Positions 1 to 7,317 are shown, numbered from the stretch's first letter. The stretch is DNA of 64,000 nt from JAWKZG01 sp041396125 (GCA_041396125.1 JAWKZG010000002.1:434001-498000); one strand, 5' to 3'. Translations and numbers: made by a program. Notes: a model not told the origin generated them from the sequence alone.

Positions 1-319
1 CCGCTACAATGACCATAGGAAACACGATACTCACCGCCATCAGTGGTGCAAGCACTTTGTCCCAGGCTTTTGCGTTTTGGATATTTTCAATATTTTGTCT
101 TTCGGCTGTTAATCCGGGATGTCGCTGTTCCGCCCACATGCGCCCACCAATACCAGCGGCAAAGATCAGTAGGGAATAGAGCCACGCCTGCCACCAACCG
201 AGGTCCCCACCGCATATAAATAAAATCAGCGGGATTAGGAGATACACCACAACTAATCTGATCCACTGGCGAGGGGATACTGTATGAGCTGCCTCTTTGC
301 TCACCGTCTTCGCTGACAT
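1..319 (-). CDS. Isoprenylcysteine carboxyl methyltransferase-family membrane protein (partial)
   Basis: Only about 106 N-terminal codons are present; the ATG is at 317-319 and the gene runs off the left edge. The visible part is hydrophobic: a segment at about residues 20-36, a second at about 43-60, and the start of a third near 90. The second is followed by RMWAEQRHPGL and then AWDKVLAPLM, a layout I recognise from small ICMT-type membrane methyltransferases. In that family the SAM-binding part is C-terminal, so it lies outside the window and catalytic competence cannot be judged. It is probably the next integron cassette, as its start lies 34 bp from the attC at 353-414. The substrate of bacterial members is generally unknown. 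Confidence 0.7.
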   Translation of the reverse strand, partial: MSAKTVSKEAAHTVSPRQWIRLVVVYLLIPLILFICGGDLGWWQAWLYSLLIFAAGIGGRMWAEQRHPGLTAERQNIENIQNAKAWDKVLAPLMAVSIVFPMVIVA

Positions 320-352
320 GTCATTCCCCAAAATAAAATGAATTTGAGTGTG

Positions 353-414
353 CGCCTAACGTTTGAGTTGTGGGCGGCGCAGCGAAGCGTCCCACACGAA
401 CGGTTTGTTATGCG
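353..414 (-). other. attC recombination site of the GNAT cassette
   Basis: A 62-bp imperfect palindrome lies 48 bp downstream of the acetyltransferase stop codon. The outer boxes are CGCCTAAC (353-360) and GTTATGCG (407-414), complementary at 7 of 8 positions. The inner arms contain TTGTGGG (368-374) and CCCACACGAA (391-400), around a GC-rich loop. This matches the R''-L''-L'-R' structure of integron attC sites (RYYYAAC ... GTTRRRY), and the position directly after a gene fits a cassette end. Confidence 0.8.
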
Positions 415-462
415 AGCTGGATTAAGAAACTGTTTCAAAATCAGCTTATGGTAGCAGCAGGG

Positions 463-996
463 TTACCACAGTGCTGGATCTTGCAATGAGGCCACGCAGG
501 ATAGTTTGACAGCTTGTTCAGGAGACTCTTCATGGTTCAGGACAAGCGCCTGCCATCCAAAAGGATAGAGCAACTCATAAGGTGGCAAGTATTGGGTAGC
601 CGTTTCGGCTTTGAACCCGAACTTGCCGTAGTATTTCGGATCGCCATAAACGAACAGGACGTTGACCTTTTGCTTGGACAGTCTCGCTATGCCGTTTTCT
701 ATGAGTTGCGATCCAATGCGGCACTTCTGATACTCGGGCTTTACGCCAAGTGGCGCCAGGATGTAGCCCTGCCAATTCTTGTTTGAATTAATGGTCACAG
801 GACTAAAGGCTATGTGGCCCACCACAATGCCATCAATTTCGGCTACCAGGGCAAAGGTTTCGGGGCTCGTTTCTTCGCTGAGCAGATGGGATGCAAGTGT
901 TGCAACCTGCTGTTTTTCGTTACCAGAAAATGCTTGTAAGTGCACTTCCCGGATGGCGTCGAGATCAAGATTCTTTGCTACACGGATCAAAGTCAT
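463..996 (-). CDS. GNAT-family N-acetyltransferase (integron cassette)
   Basis: Predicted acetyl-CoA-dependent N-acyltransferase of about 177 residues. The start chosen is the ATG at 994-996, because MTLIRVAKNLDLDAIREV is the usual GNAT N-terminus; an ATG eight codons upstream is also possible. The central APLGVKPEYQKCRIGSQLI segment is the beta4/alpha3 acetyl-CoA pyrophosphate-binding motif, and YYGKFGF near residue 130 is typical of YhbS-like acetyltransferases. The motif reads QKCRIGS rather than the common Q/RxxGIG, a mild deviation. It is followed by a good attC, so it is a mobile cassette. The substrate is unknown; cassette GNATs include resistance enzymes, but nothing here shows that. 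Confidence 0.82.
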   Translation of the reverse strand: MTLIRVAKNLDLDAIREVHLQAFSGNEKQQVATLASHLLSEETSPETFALVAEIDGIVVGHIAFSPVTINSNKNWQGYILAPLGVKPEYQKCRIGSQLIENGIARLSKQKVNVLFVYGDPKYYGKFGFKAETATQYLPPYELLYPFGWQALVLNHEESPEQAVKLSCVASLQDPALW

Positions 997-1048
997 GAGG
1001 AATTTACAACGAGAGTTCAATGTTTAACGTTTCACACAGGCGCTTCAC

Positions 1049-1660
1049 TCAGGCGATTTTCTGCAAAACAAGGCGCGACCATTTTACGTCCTCTTTTCCA
1101 GCAAGAATACTGGGTTGATCCTCCAGCAGGAGCAGGCACGCCATGTTCTTTTCCTTCGCTATACGAATGGTATCCCGAGCATCAGTAGGATACACACAGG
1201 TACCTAGCCCCGGCGGGCCGGTACGCAGAGACAAAGCACATCGACCGCCTGGGTTCAGTAGCTGTGAAAAGCGTTCTAGCGACCTGTCTCGCTCCTTTTC
1301 CGTTAGATGATGCCAAACGCCATCAACGAGAATGAACTCGAACGATGCTATATCCGGATGAAGTTTCTTGAGTTCCGGAAGGCTGTCATCCAACCACAAA
1401 ATGTTTTGATGCGAGTACATAATACGGGCCGATTCCCGGAAGCTGTCCAGCGGCTCCACTGCAACAACGGAATGGCCCATCTCGGCCAGAGCGGCGGCAT
1501 TCTGTCCCGCACCTGAGCCAGCATCCAGGATTCGACAGGGCGGAGCGGGAAGGAAACCCAGAAAATCTTTGCATACTTCTTCGAAACGAAGCGCTTGGCT
1601 TAACTCAATGAATTTCTGAATTGAGCGCTCGTAGCCTTCCGATCCTCGGACAGCGGTCAT
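1049..1660 (-). CDS. Class I SAM-dependent methyltransferase (integron cassette)
   Basis: A 203-residue protein with a Rossmann-type methyltransferase core. Motif I, ILDAGSGAGQNAAALA, is near residues 44-59. The acidic end of beta2, VVAVEPLD, follows at about 65-72, and a motif IV-like stretch, FILVDGVWHHL, at about 108-118. No substrate-recognition domain is attached, so the methyl acceptor cannot be predicted. The stop codon is about 50 bp from the acetyltransferase start and I could not find a convincing attC between them, so the two genes may share a cassette or the site may have degenerated. It is preceded on its own strand by the attC at 1665-1716. Confidence 0.8.
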   Translation of the reverse strand: MTAVRGSEGYERSIQKFIELSQALRFEEVCKDFLGFLPAPPCRILDAGSGAGQNAAALAEMGHSVVAVEPLDSFRESARIMYSHQNILWLDDSLPELKKLHPDIASFEFILVDGVWHHLTEKERDRSLERFSQLLNPGGRCALSLRTGPPGLGTCVYPTDARDTIRIAKEKNMACLLLLEDQPSILAGKEDVKWSRLVLQKIA

Positions 1661-1664
1661 CTGG

Positions 1665-1716
1665 CACCTAACGACTGGAACTCAGCGGCGCGTCTGCTAC
1701 TTCGTACGGTTGGGCA
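1665..1716 (-). other. attC recombination site of the MAPEG cassette
   Basis: Read on the minus strand, the element starts with GCCCAAC (rc of 1709-1715) and ends with GTTAGGT (rc of 1666-1672). Both match the integron core-site consensus RYYYAAC / GTTRRRY. The roughly 35 bp between them contain a GC-rich partial palindrome (around AGCAGACGCG / CGCCGCT). The site lies 12 bp after the MAPEG stop codon and just before the methyltransferase start, exactly where a cassette junction should be. Confidence 0.75.
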
Positions 1717-1727
1717 TGTAGTACGAG

Positions 1728-2264
1728 TCACGAGAAAAACCCCCAAATCAATCGGCCAAGTATTAACACGAACATGACGACAGACGGGTAAAACGTCAAG
1801 GTGAACCCCAGTGCGCGTGCGGGTGCACCGCGCGCGTAGCCGCGCCAGAAAAGAATGCGACCGATGAAAAAGAAGATCGCTGCAACCGGCACGGCAGCCT
1901 GCCAGGACTGAGGCATCGTCGCGGCCCAAATGAGGTGTATGGCAAGCCCCAATACGGCTTGTTCGAGCGTGTTCTGTAGCGTCGCCTGGAGGACTTGGGC
2001 CTGCGGCGTTCCCCTGGTAAGGCCACCGCCATCTATGTCTTCGGGAGTGAAAAAACGGTGTCGTGCTAACAGGGCAATATTCGCAGCGAGACAGATAACA
2101 AGAAGAACGTCCCATTGCAAAGCGTGGGCAAGGGTTGCCGGATAACCCTGCTGCGGTATCAAGGCGGCTGGCGCGATGAGAATCGCCAGCCCCAGCGCCA
2201 ATACTGTCGCGACAAGGCCCGTAACCATGCCGCAGAGCACGCCCTGTTGTTTTTCGGTGAGCAT
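1728..2264 (-). CDS. MAPEG-family membrane protein (integron cassette)
   Basis: A 178-residue protein resembling the MAPEG superfamily (membrane-associated proteins in eicosanoid and glutathione metabolism). It has about four hydrophobic segments, near residues 12-36, 50-68, 103-135 and 152-175. The stretch LQATLQNTLEQAVLGLAIHL after the second segment, followed by FFIGRILFWRGYARGAPARALGFTLTF written as two family blocks, is the hallmark of the bacterial members. Bacterial MAPEGs are often presumed glutathione transferases, but the substrate is unknown. The gene is followed closely by a good attC (1665-1716), marking it as a cassette. Confidence 0.8.
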   Translation of the reverse strand: MLTEKQQGVLCGMVTGLVATVLALGLAILIAPAALIPQQGYPATLAHALQWDVLLVICLAANIALLARHRFFTPEDIDGGGLTRGTPQAQVLQATLQNTLEQAVLGLAIHLIWAATMPQSWQAAVPVAAIFFFIGRILFWRGYARGAPARALGFTLTFYPSVVMFVLILGRLIWGFFS

Positions 2265-2278
2265 CTGCGTTACCCATC

Positions 2279-2361
2279 AACTAACAATGAGTATCGGTTT
2301 TTGGTACAGCGCATTGTGTACAAATCCTTGCTATATTGCTGCCCAACGCTGCCAGTTATGG
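2279..2361 (-). other. Possible degenerate attC site
   Basis: Between the hydrolase stop and the MAPEG start, the minus strand runs from CCATAAC (rc of 2355-2361) to GTTAGTT (rc of 2279-2285). An inner inverted repeat TTGTACA / TGTACCAA carries one bulged base, as attC arms often do. The ends fit the core consensus poorly and the left box overlaps the hydrolase stop codon, so this is a weak call resting mainly on position. Confidence 0.35.
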
Positions 2362-2363
2362 TT

Positions 2364-3323
2364 TTAGCGTTTTGGCCCACGGTTGCCTCTGCTTAATTTT
2401 GCCCTGATAGTATCAATATTGTTTTTTAGAAAGCTCGATTTTCGAGCGAAAAAATCACACTGACTCGATACCTCAGAACTACCTGCTTTAAGATTCACCA
2501 ACCTGTAACTACCAGTGTGATTGCCAGTAGAAAAGATAACGATATCTCCAGTTTTTGTCGTAAAAATCTTTACATTATGTTTATGCAAAAGATCTCGTAT
2601 TTCTTGTTTTGGATGTTTGAATTTATTTGCATAATCTGCGCTTGCTATCGCGATAGTGGGACGAACGGTTTTAATAAATGCTGATGTGGTGAATCCGTTG
2701 CTCGCACCGTGGTGAGCAAGAATCATCACATCCGTTTCCTTATTGATCGTTTGTTGTCTACGCAGACCAGCCGCGATATTGTTGCACTCAACATCTCCCA
2801 GACTTAGCACATTAAACGAGCCAGACCTAAAATGCTTTACTGTTGAGTTATTGTTAGAGTTTTTTTTGTCAATAGACCTTGGATGGTGCAGAGTGTCTCT
2901 ATAACCATAATTCTCCGCCTTGTCTAAACTTGATATGTATTCAGGTGTTACACTGATAATCTTCCTATTTGCTTTGACACTCTTCCATTTTTTTTCGTAT
3001 GCGCGAATTATTTTTAGGCTCTCTTTTCCAGTGATAGTGTGTGGTGAATATCCAGGATATTCAATTTTATTTGGGCTGAATTCTATAAGTATTTTTTCAA
3101 GCTGCGATGGTGAACAATGATCCATATCCCAAGAAGTAATGTGGAGATTATTTATCCTATCTGCACCACATAGTGACAACTCATTTTTAATGCTTTCTTC
3201 ATTTGTATCATTGTAGCGAGCTTCAATAAGGGTGAATATGGAACCATTGAAATAAGAGAATGACGACCCAGCGCTACCTAACTGATATGCCCTGAAACGA
3301 GTCCGCTTGCTTTTTATTGTCAA
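2364..3323 (-). CDS. ComEC/Rec2-like metallo-beta-lactamase-fold hydrolase
   Basis: A 319-residue soluble protein resembling the free-standing metallo-beta-lactamase domain of ComEC. Visible blocks are HITSWDMDHCSPSQL near residues 61-75 (the HxHxDH region), NVLSLGDVECNN (GD motif, about 171-182), MILAHHGASNGF (HHG motif) and, further on, FKHPKQEI (terminal HP motif). The first motif reads S-W-D-M-D-H: the first histidine is serine and the second is aspartate, as in ComEC. Metal binding may therefore be altered. The TTG start overlaps the stop of the upstream membrane-protein gene (TTGA), so the pair is translationally coupled. It is AT-rich compared with its neighbours, indicating transfer. 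Nuclease or phosphodiesterase activity is plausible from the family but unproven; a role in phage defence is my inference. Confidence 0.72.
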   Translation of the reverse strand: MTIKSKRTRFRAYQLGSAGSSFSYFNGSIFTLIEARYNDTNEESIKNELSLCGADRINNLHITSWDMDHCSPSQLEKILIEFSPNKIEYPGYSPHTITGKESLKIIRAYEKKWKSVKANRKIISVTPEYISSLDKAENYGYRDTLHHPRSIDKKNSNNNSTVKHFRSGSFNVLSLGDVECNNIAAGLRRQQTINKETDVMILAHHGASNGFTTSAFIKTVRPTIAIASADYANKFKHPKQEIRDLLHKHNVKIFTTKTGDIVIFSTGNHTGSYRLVNLKAGSSEVSSQCDFFARKSSFLKNNIDTIRAKLSRGNRGPKR

Positions 3324-3832
3324 TTGGTTTCGTCCTGGTTTGAAAGGTTTATTACTGAAGAAATTCTTTTTTTAATGTATCCAGTTTGTTTGTTGTAAGA
3401 AAATACAAATAAAATAGCCAGTCCAGGCAATATTGAATATTTTACGAAAACCAGAAAGTTAGGGCTGCACTTAACCAAATGAGCACCGATAGCAGCGACA
3501 CACAAAATCGAGAGCATGGATAGCATGGTTCTATACGTATTGTTAGATTCTGAAAGTAATTCTATTTTGGGATCTTCTTTTGCGGCTCTAATGTAATTTT
3601 GGTAATCGGTAAACTTTATGAAGCCACTTTTTATTAGAAGTGGTTCTATTGCTATTGATCCAAATCTACTTATCACTAAACCAACGAAGTAATACAAAAA
3701 TAAACCGTTTATAATGGAATCTTGCAATAGAGGAATTGCCAAGTAACGATCAGCGACAACGCAAAACACCGCGCCAGGAAAAAGATAATTGAAAATATTG
3801 TAGGAAGATAATTTTTCTAGAATTTTCTCCAT
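3320..3832 (-). CDS. Small membrane protein of unknown function, paired with the hydrolase
   Basis: About 170 residues with roughly four hydrophobic segments, near residues 13-32, 40-55, 100-120 and 127-143, and a charged middle loop (about 65-95). The N-terminus (MEKILEKLSSYNIFNYLFPG) is amphipathic. I chose the ATG at 3830-3832 because GGAGAG sits just upstream; another ATG four codons earlier lacks this. I do not recognise the family with certainty. It is AT-rich and overlaps the hydrolase gene by four bases, so the two form one unit and probably one cassette. A membrane effector or anchor for the hydrolase is a reasonable guess, not something the sequence proves. Confidence 0.6.
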   Translation of the reverse strand: MEKILEKLSSYNIFNYLFPGAVFCVVADRYLAIPLLQDSIINGLFLYYFVGLVISRFGSIAIEPLLIKSGFIKFTDYQNYIRAAKEDPKIELLSESNNTYRTMLSMLSILCVAAIGAHLVKCSPNFLVFVKYSILPGLAILFVFSYNKQTGYIKKRISSVINLSNQDETN

Positions 3833-3865
3833 GCTTCTCTCCATTACCCAGCTAAAGCATATATG

Positions 3866-3983
3866 GCGCTAACAGTTAATTAAACTGCATTTTTATATTA
3901 ATGTGCTACTTGGCATGCAGTCTAGTACGTAATTTTAACGTCAAAAAAGTACAAAATCACTATGTAAAACTCTATGTTAGCGC
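3866..3983. other. attC/attI-like inverted repeat next to the integrase remnant
   Basis: GCGCTAAC (3866-3873) and GTTAGCGC (3976-3983) are perfect reverse complements 102 bp apart. Inside are smaller inverted repeats: CAGTT/AACTG at 3873-3887 and ACTGCAT/ATGCAGT (3884-3890 and 3915-3921). The element sits between the first cassette and the integrase fragments, where attI or the attC of a lost first cassette would be expected. The core sequence departs slightly from GTTRRRY. Confidence 0.5.
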
Positions 3984-4262
3984 GCCGCCATCGGCGCAAA
4001 ACCCGGTACTGTCGGATTGGAAGCGATTTCTGTATGCGCTGGTACACGGTCAGAGTACGCGACTTTATCGAGGAGTTATGCGGTAAAGACTTATCCCAGG
4101 TGACACCAAAAGTTGAACACCCATCTGCTGGAAGCCGGTTACGAGATCCGCACCGTGCAGGGCTTGCTCGGCCATGCTGATCTGTCCACCACCATGATCT
4201 ACACTCAGGTGCTGAACCGGCCCGGTTTGCCGCCGGTGCGCAGTCCGGCGGATTTTGAGTAG
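3984..4262 (+). pseudogene. intI: Integron integrase remnant (tyrosine recombinase)
   Basis: Three fragments in three frames resemble an IntI. The first encodes PVLSDWKRFL (about 4002-4034) and the second RWYTVRVRDFIEEL...LSQVT (about 4043-4106); both look like the N-terminal SAM-like DNA-binding domain. The last begins at about 4116 and runs to the TAG at 4260-4262. It encodes THLLEAGYEIRTVQGLLGH followed by STTMIYTQVLNRPG and RSPADFE. This is the C-terminal end with the catalytic box II His and the nucleophilic Tyr. The roughly 200 residues between, with the first catalytic Arg, are missing. An in-frame stop lies just before the last fragment. This is a genuine pseudogene from internal deletion plus frameshift. 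Confidence 0.82.
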
Positions 4263-4342
4263 GTAAATCCCCCCTTGCCCCCCTTTTTCAAAAGGGGGGA
4301 GGGAGTGATGCGAGTTTCAAGGTGGGAAACGAGTGACGTTAA

Positions 4343-4365
4343 GAAGCTGTTTCAAAAACAGCTTC
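4343..4365. repeat. Short palindrome also found at 35499-35520
   Basis: Ten-base arms GAAGCTGTTT and AAACAGCTTC are separated by 3 bases. The same arms, with a 2-base loop, occur at 35499-35520, and a degraded version is at about 426-446 next to the first attC. Copies at unrelated loci suggest a small genome-wide repeat of the REP or terminator type. Confidence 0.6.
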
Positions 4366-4390
4366 TGCTTCGGTGCAAGGATGCGCCGAA

Positions 4391-4423
4391 CAGAAAACAG
4401 GATGGATAACATGCTGTTTTCTG
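4391..4423. repeat. Perfect inverted repeat in the hairpin-rich spacer
   Basis: CAGAAAACAG (4391-4400) and CTGTTTTCTG (4414-4423) are perfect 10-base arms with a 13-base loop. A further imperfect repeat (GAAAACgAAAATC against GATTTTctGTTTTC) follows at about 4426-4455. With the palindromes at 4343 and 4461 this gives four hairpins in about 145 bp. Confidence 0.55.
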
Positions 4424-4460
4424 GAGAAAACGAAAATCTTGGATTTTCTGTTTTCGATTT

Positions 4461-4485
4461 CAAAAAGGTCTGGATGACCTTTTTG
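4461..4485. terminator. Symmetric terminator hairpin downstream of the molybdenum hydroxylase genes
   Basis: CAAAAAGGTC and GACCTTTTTG form a perfect 10-bp stem with a 5-base loop. A-runs on one side and T-runs on the other make it suitable as a bidirectional intrinsic terminator. It lies ten bases beyond the stop codon of the large hydroxylase subunit. Confidence 0.6.
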
Positions 4486-4494
4486 AAACAGGTT

Positions 4495-6639
4495 CTAAGC
4501 CAGGCTGATGCCATGCCGGCTCAGTGGCAGTGAACGGATCCGCTGACCGGTTGCTTTAAACAGGGCATTGGCCACTGCCGGTGCAATCGGTGGCAGACCG
4601 GGTTCGCCGATACCGGCCAGTTTTTCGCCCAGCGCCAGCACCTGGGTTTCGACCACCGGCATATGGCGCAGTCGCAGCATATCGTAGGTGTCGAAATTGG
4701 CCTGTTCGACCCGACCATCCTTGATCGTAATGGCACCGAAAAACGCTGCGGTCAGACCATACACAATCGCGCTCTGCATCTGGGCCTCGATGGTATCGGG
4801 ATTAATCACCGTGCCGGCGTCCACCACTGTGGTTACTTTGTGCAGTTTGACCTTGTTATCGGTCACCGATAATTCGACCACTTCGGCCACCACACCGTCG
4901 AAGGATTCGTGGATCGCCACGCCCTGATGATGTCCAGCTGCCGGCTTGCCGGCTTTTTCGACAGCAGCATTCAACACTGCCAGATGGCGTTCCTTGCCGG
5001 CTAGCAGCTGGCGGCGCAGCTCAACCGGATCGATATTGCCGGCATGGGCAATTTCATCGATGAAGGATTCCATGAAAAAGCCGTTCTGGCTGTTGCCCAC
5101 CGAGCGCCAGAAGCCGACGGGCACAGGCGTGTCCTGCATCACATAGTCGGTTTTGAAATTGGCAAACTGGTAGGGGCTGTCGGCAATGCCCTCGACCGAG
5201 GTGTGATCAATGCCATCATGCACATACTGCGGAAATACCCGCGTGAAAATCGATTCGCAGGCGATTCTGGATTTCAGGGCCAGTGGTTGGCCGCTGTCGT
5301 CCAGGCCGCACTCGAAGCGGGTGACCGAGGCCGGGCGGTAAAAATCATGCTGGGTGTCTTCTTCCCGACTCCAGATAAGTTTCACGGGTGCGCCCGCCAT
5401 TTTCGAAGCCAGCGCGGCCTGAATGGGTAAATCCAGCTCGAAGCGGCGACCGAAACCGCCGCCCAGAAATGTGCAATGGACGTCGATATTGGCTGGATCA
5501 ATGCCGAGCACACCGCCGACCACCCCCGGTACTAGTCCGGTGGCCTGAGTAGGCAGCCAGAGCACGGCTTTATCAGCCATGACATGCGCGGTGGCGTTCA
5601 TCGGTTCCATGGTCGAATGGGCCAGATACGGGGCTTCGTATTCTGCGCTCAAGGTTTTGGCGGCAGCTTGCAGAGCGCTGTCGGCATCACCATCGTTACG
5701 GGCGCTGGCACCGCTTTCCTGCTCCAGACTTTGCCGGAAACCCGCCAGAATCTGCGCACTGTCGATGCTGCCGTTACCGCCATCATCCCATTCGATGCTC
5801 AGGGCGCGCAGCCCTTTGGTGGCAGGCCAGTAACCTTCACCGAGCACGATGACGGCGTTCTCAAGCTTGAGCACCTGTTTGACGCCTTTGACAGCCAGTG
5901 CCTGGTCTTCACCGCTCAGACTTTTCAGTTTGCCGCCGAACACCGGGCAATTGGCTACAGCACCGACCAGCAGACCTTCCATTTGCACATCGACGCCGAA
6001 CCGGGCGCTGCCATTGACCTTGAGCGGGGTATCCAGGCGTTTGATCGGTTGCCCGAGAATGCGCCAGTCAGCCTGATCCTTTAAGGCAACGGTTTCAGGC
6101 GGGCTGAGTTGGGCGGCTTCTGCAGCCAGTTCGCCGTAACTGAGTTTCTGCTCGCCATAATGCATAAAACCCGCGTTAGCTTTGATCTGTCCGGTCTCGA
6201 CATTCCAGCGTTGTGCGGCGGCCTGTTTGAGCATTTCGCGCGCCTGCGCACCGACCTTGCGCAGTAAATCGTAATGGGCACGGATGGTGGTGCTGCCGCC
6301 GGTGGCCTGCATATTGAAAATAATATTCTTGAAGACCGGATTGGCGGGGGCCATCTCGGCCCTGATCGACTGCCAGTCCACTTCCAGCTCTTCCGCGATC
6401 AGCATCGGCAGGGAAGTAAAGACGCCCTGGCCCATTTCCGACGACGAGACCAGGATGGTGACGGTATTATCAGGTGCGATACGTAACCAGCTGTTGACGA
6501 CCGGGGTACTGGTTTCGGCGGCCTCGGCCAGACCGGCGAGACGGCCTGCTCCCGGCAGGTAGAAGCCCAGTACCAGACCGGCGCTGGCACCAGCGCTGGT
6601 TTGCAGAAAACGGCGGCGGGTAATCGTGGCATGTGTCAT
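4495..6639 (-). CDS. Molybdenum hydroxylase large subunit (isoquinoline 1-oxidoreductase beta / aldehyde dehydrogenase type)
   Basis: A 714-residue xanthine-oxidase-family molybdopterin subunit. It starts with a Tat signal (TRRRFLQTSAGASAG, residues 7-21), so the folded cofactor-containing complex is exported to the periplasm. Family blocks include GGSTTIRAHYDLLRKVGA, the GGGFGRRFELD cofactor-binding motif, and the C-terminal GIGEPGLPPIAPAVANAL carrying the catalytic glutamate. The length matches IorB-type proteins. It is 12 bp downstream of the 2Fe-2S subunit gene, forming a two-gene operon. Members oxidise N-heterocycles or aldehydes; the substrate here cannot be told from sequence. No cytochrome subunit gene is adjacent. 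Confidence 0.9.
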   Translation of the reverse strand: MTHATITRRRFLQTSAGASAGLVLGFYLPGAGRLAGLAEAAETSTPVVNSWLRIAPDNTVTILVSSSEMGQGVFTSLPMLIAEELEVDWQSIRAEMAPANPVFKNIIFNMQATGGSTTIRAHYDLLRKVGAQAREMLKQAAAQRWNVETGQIKANAGFMHYGEQKLSYGELAAEAAQLSPPETVALKDQADWRILGQPIKRLDTPLKVNGSARFGVDVQMEGLLVGAVANCPVFGGKLKSLSGEDQALAVKGVKQVLKLENAVIVLGEGYWPATKGLRALSIEWDDGGNGSIDSAQILAGFRQSLEQESGASARNDGDADSALQAAAKTLSAEYEAPYLAHSTMEPMNATAHVMADKAVLWLPTQATGLVPGVVGGVLGIDPANIDVHCTFLGGGFGRRFELDLPIQAALASKMAGAPVKLIWSREEDTQHDFYRPASVTRFECGLDDSGQPLALKSRIACESIFTRVFPQYVHDGIDHTSVEGIADSPYQFANFKTDYVMQDTPVPVGFWRSVGNSQNGFFMESFIDEIAHAGNIDPVELRRQLLAGKERHLAVLNAAVEKAGKPAAGHHQGVAIHESFDGVVAEVVELSVTDNKVKLHKVTTVVDAGTVINPDTIEAQMQSAIVYGLTAAFFGAITIKDGRVEQANFDTYDMLRLRHMPVVETQVLALGEKLAGIGEPGLPPIAPAVANALFKATGQRIRSLPLSRHGISLA

Positions 6640-6651
6640 GGTGGGTTCTCC

Positions 6652-7107
6652 TCAGGCCATTAAGCGCACAGCTTCATGAATACCGGCGCGCACTCGCTGA
6701 TAGGTGCCACAGCGGCAGATATTGCTCATTGCGGTGTCGATCTGCTCATCGCTGGGTTGCGGGTTTTCGGCCAGCAGGGCGCTGGCGGCCATGATCATAC
6801 CGGATTGACAGTAGCCACATTGCGGAACGTCCAGCTTGACCCAGGCCTGCTGGATCGGATGGCTGTTGTCTTCTGATAAGGCTTCTATGGTGGTGATTTT
6901 TTTACCCTGCGCAGCAACCACAGGATACGCGCAGGAACGAATAGCCTGACTATCAAAATGTACGGTACAGGCACCACAAAACGCAATGCCGCAGCCGAAT
7001 TTGGTGCCGGTCAGACCGAGGTTGTCACGCAAGGCCCATAACAGGGGAGTGTCGTCATCAATATCCAGTGTATGTTCTTGCCCGTTGACGTTAAGTGTCA
7101 CACTCAT
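6652..7107 (-). CDS. Molybdenum hydroxylase small subunit, 2x[2Fe-2S]
   Basis: A 151-residue electron-transfer subunit (IorA/CoxS type). Residues about 37-60 hold the plant-type ferredoxin ligands (FGCGIAFCGACTVHF, then RSC). Residues about 97-135 hold the second cluster in a helical domain (QCGYCQSGMIM, then ICRCGTYQRV). It has no signal peptide, as expected if it is carried out with its Tat-signalled partner. The start ATG is preceded by AAGGAG at about seven bases. It is the first gene of the two-gene operon and passes electrons from the molybdenum site to an unidentified acceptor. Confidence 0.93.
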   Translation of the reverse strand: MSVTLNVNGQEHTLDIDDDTPLLWALRDNLGLTGTKFGCGIAFCGACTVHFDSQAIRSCAYPVVAAQGKKITTIEALSEDNSHPIQQAWVKLDVPQCGYCQSGMIMAASALLAENPQPSDEQIDTAMSNICRCGTYQRVRAGIHEAVRLMA

Positions 7108-7317
7108 GGCGGGTCTCCTTCATAGTATTGACTTCAGTAGTGGGGCTCGAAGTACCAAGCCTGCAGCCTTTGACCGTAAACCCGTCGGAACACTCAATCA
7201 TTATTTGATTATTTTTAACAGAATGAATGGTAAAGATTTATTGGGTTATGGTGGCGTTTTCAGCCGGTTTTACAGATCTGTTGGCGCGATGATGGATGAA
7301 CGGTTGCCAGCCGGTTT

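Larger units (their letters stand above)
1..4262 (-). mobile_element. Remnant chromosomal integron (cassette array plus dead integrase)
   Basis: All genes from the left edge to 3832 are on the minus strand, short, functionally unrelated, and separated by imperfect inverted repeats with integron-type ends (AAC...GTT). The array ends at fragments of an integron integrase at about 3984-4262 on the opposite strand, which is the standard divergent intI/cassette arrangement. The best attC-type sites are 353-414 and 1665-1716; weaker ones are 2279-2361 and 3866-3983. Base composition varies strongly between cassettes, the 2364-3832 pair being visibly AT-rich. The array continues past the left edge. 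With the integrase destroyed, the array can move only if an integrase is supplied in trans. Confidence 0.78.

Noticed and set aside
1016..1050. Possible attC between the acetyltransferase and methyltransferase genes
   Set aside because: Contains CAAC and GTTTAAC but they are too close together and do not form attC-type arms.
3901..4086. Open frame of 61 codons in the plus strand near the integrase
   Set aside because: Only its last part (PVLSDWKRFL) has meaning, as a fragment of the dead integrase; the rest overlaps the inverted-repeat element.
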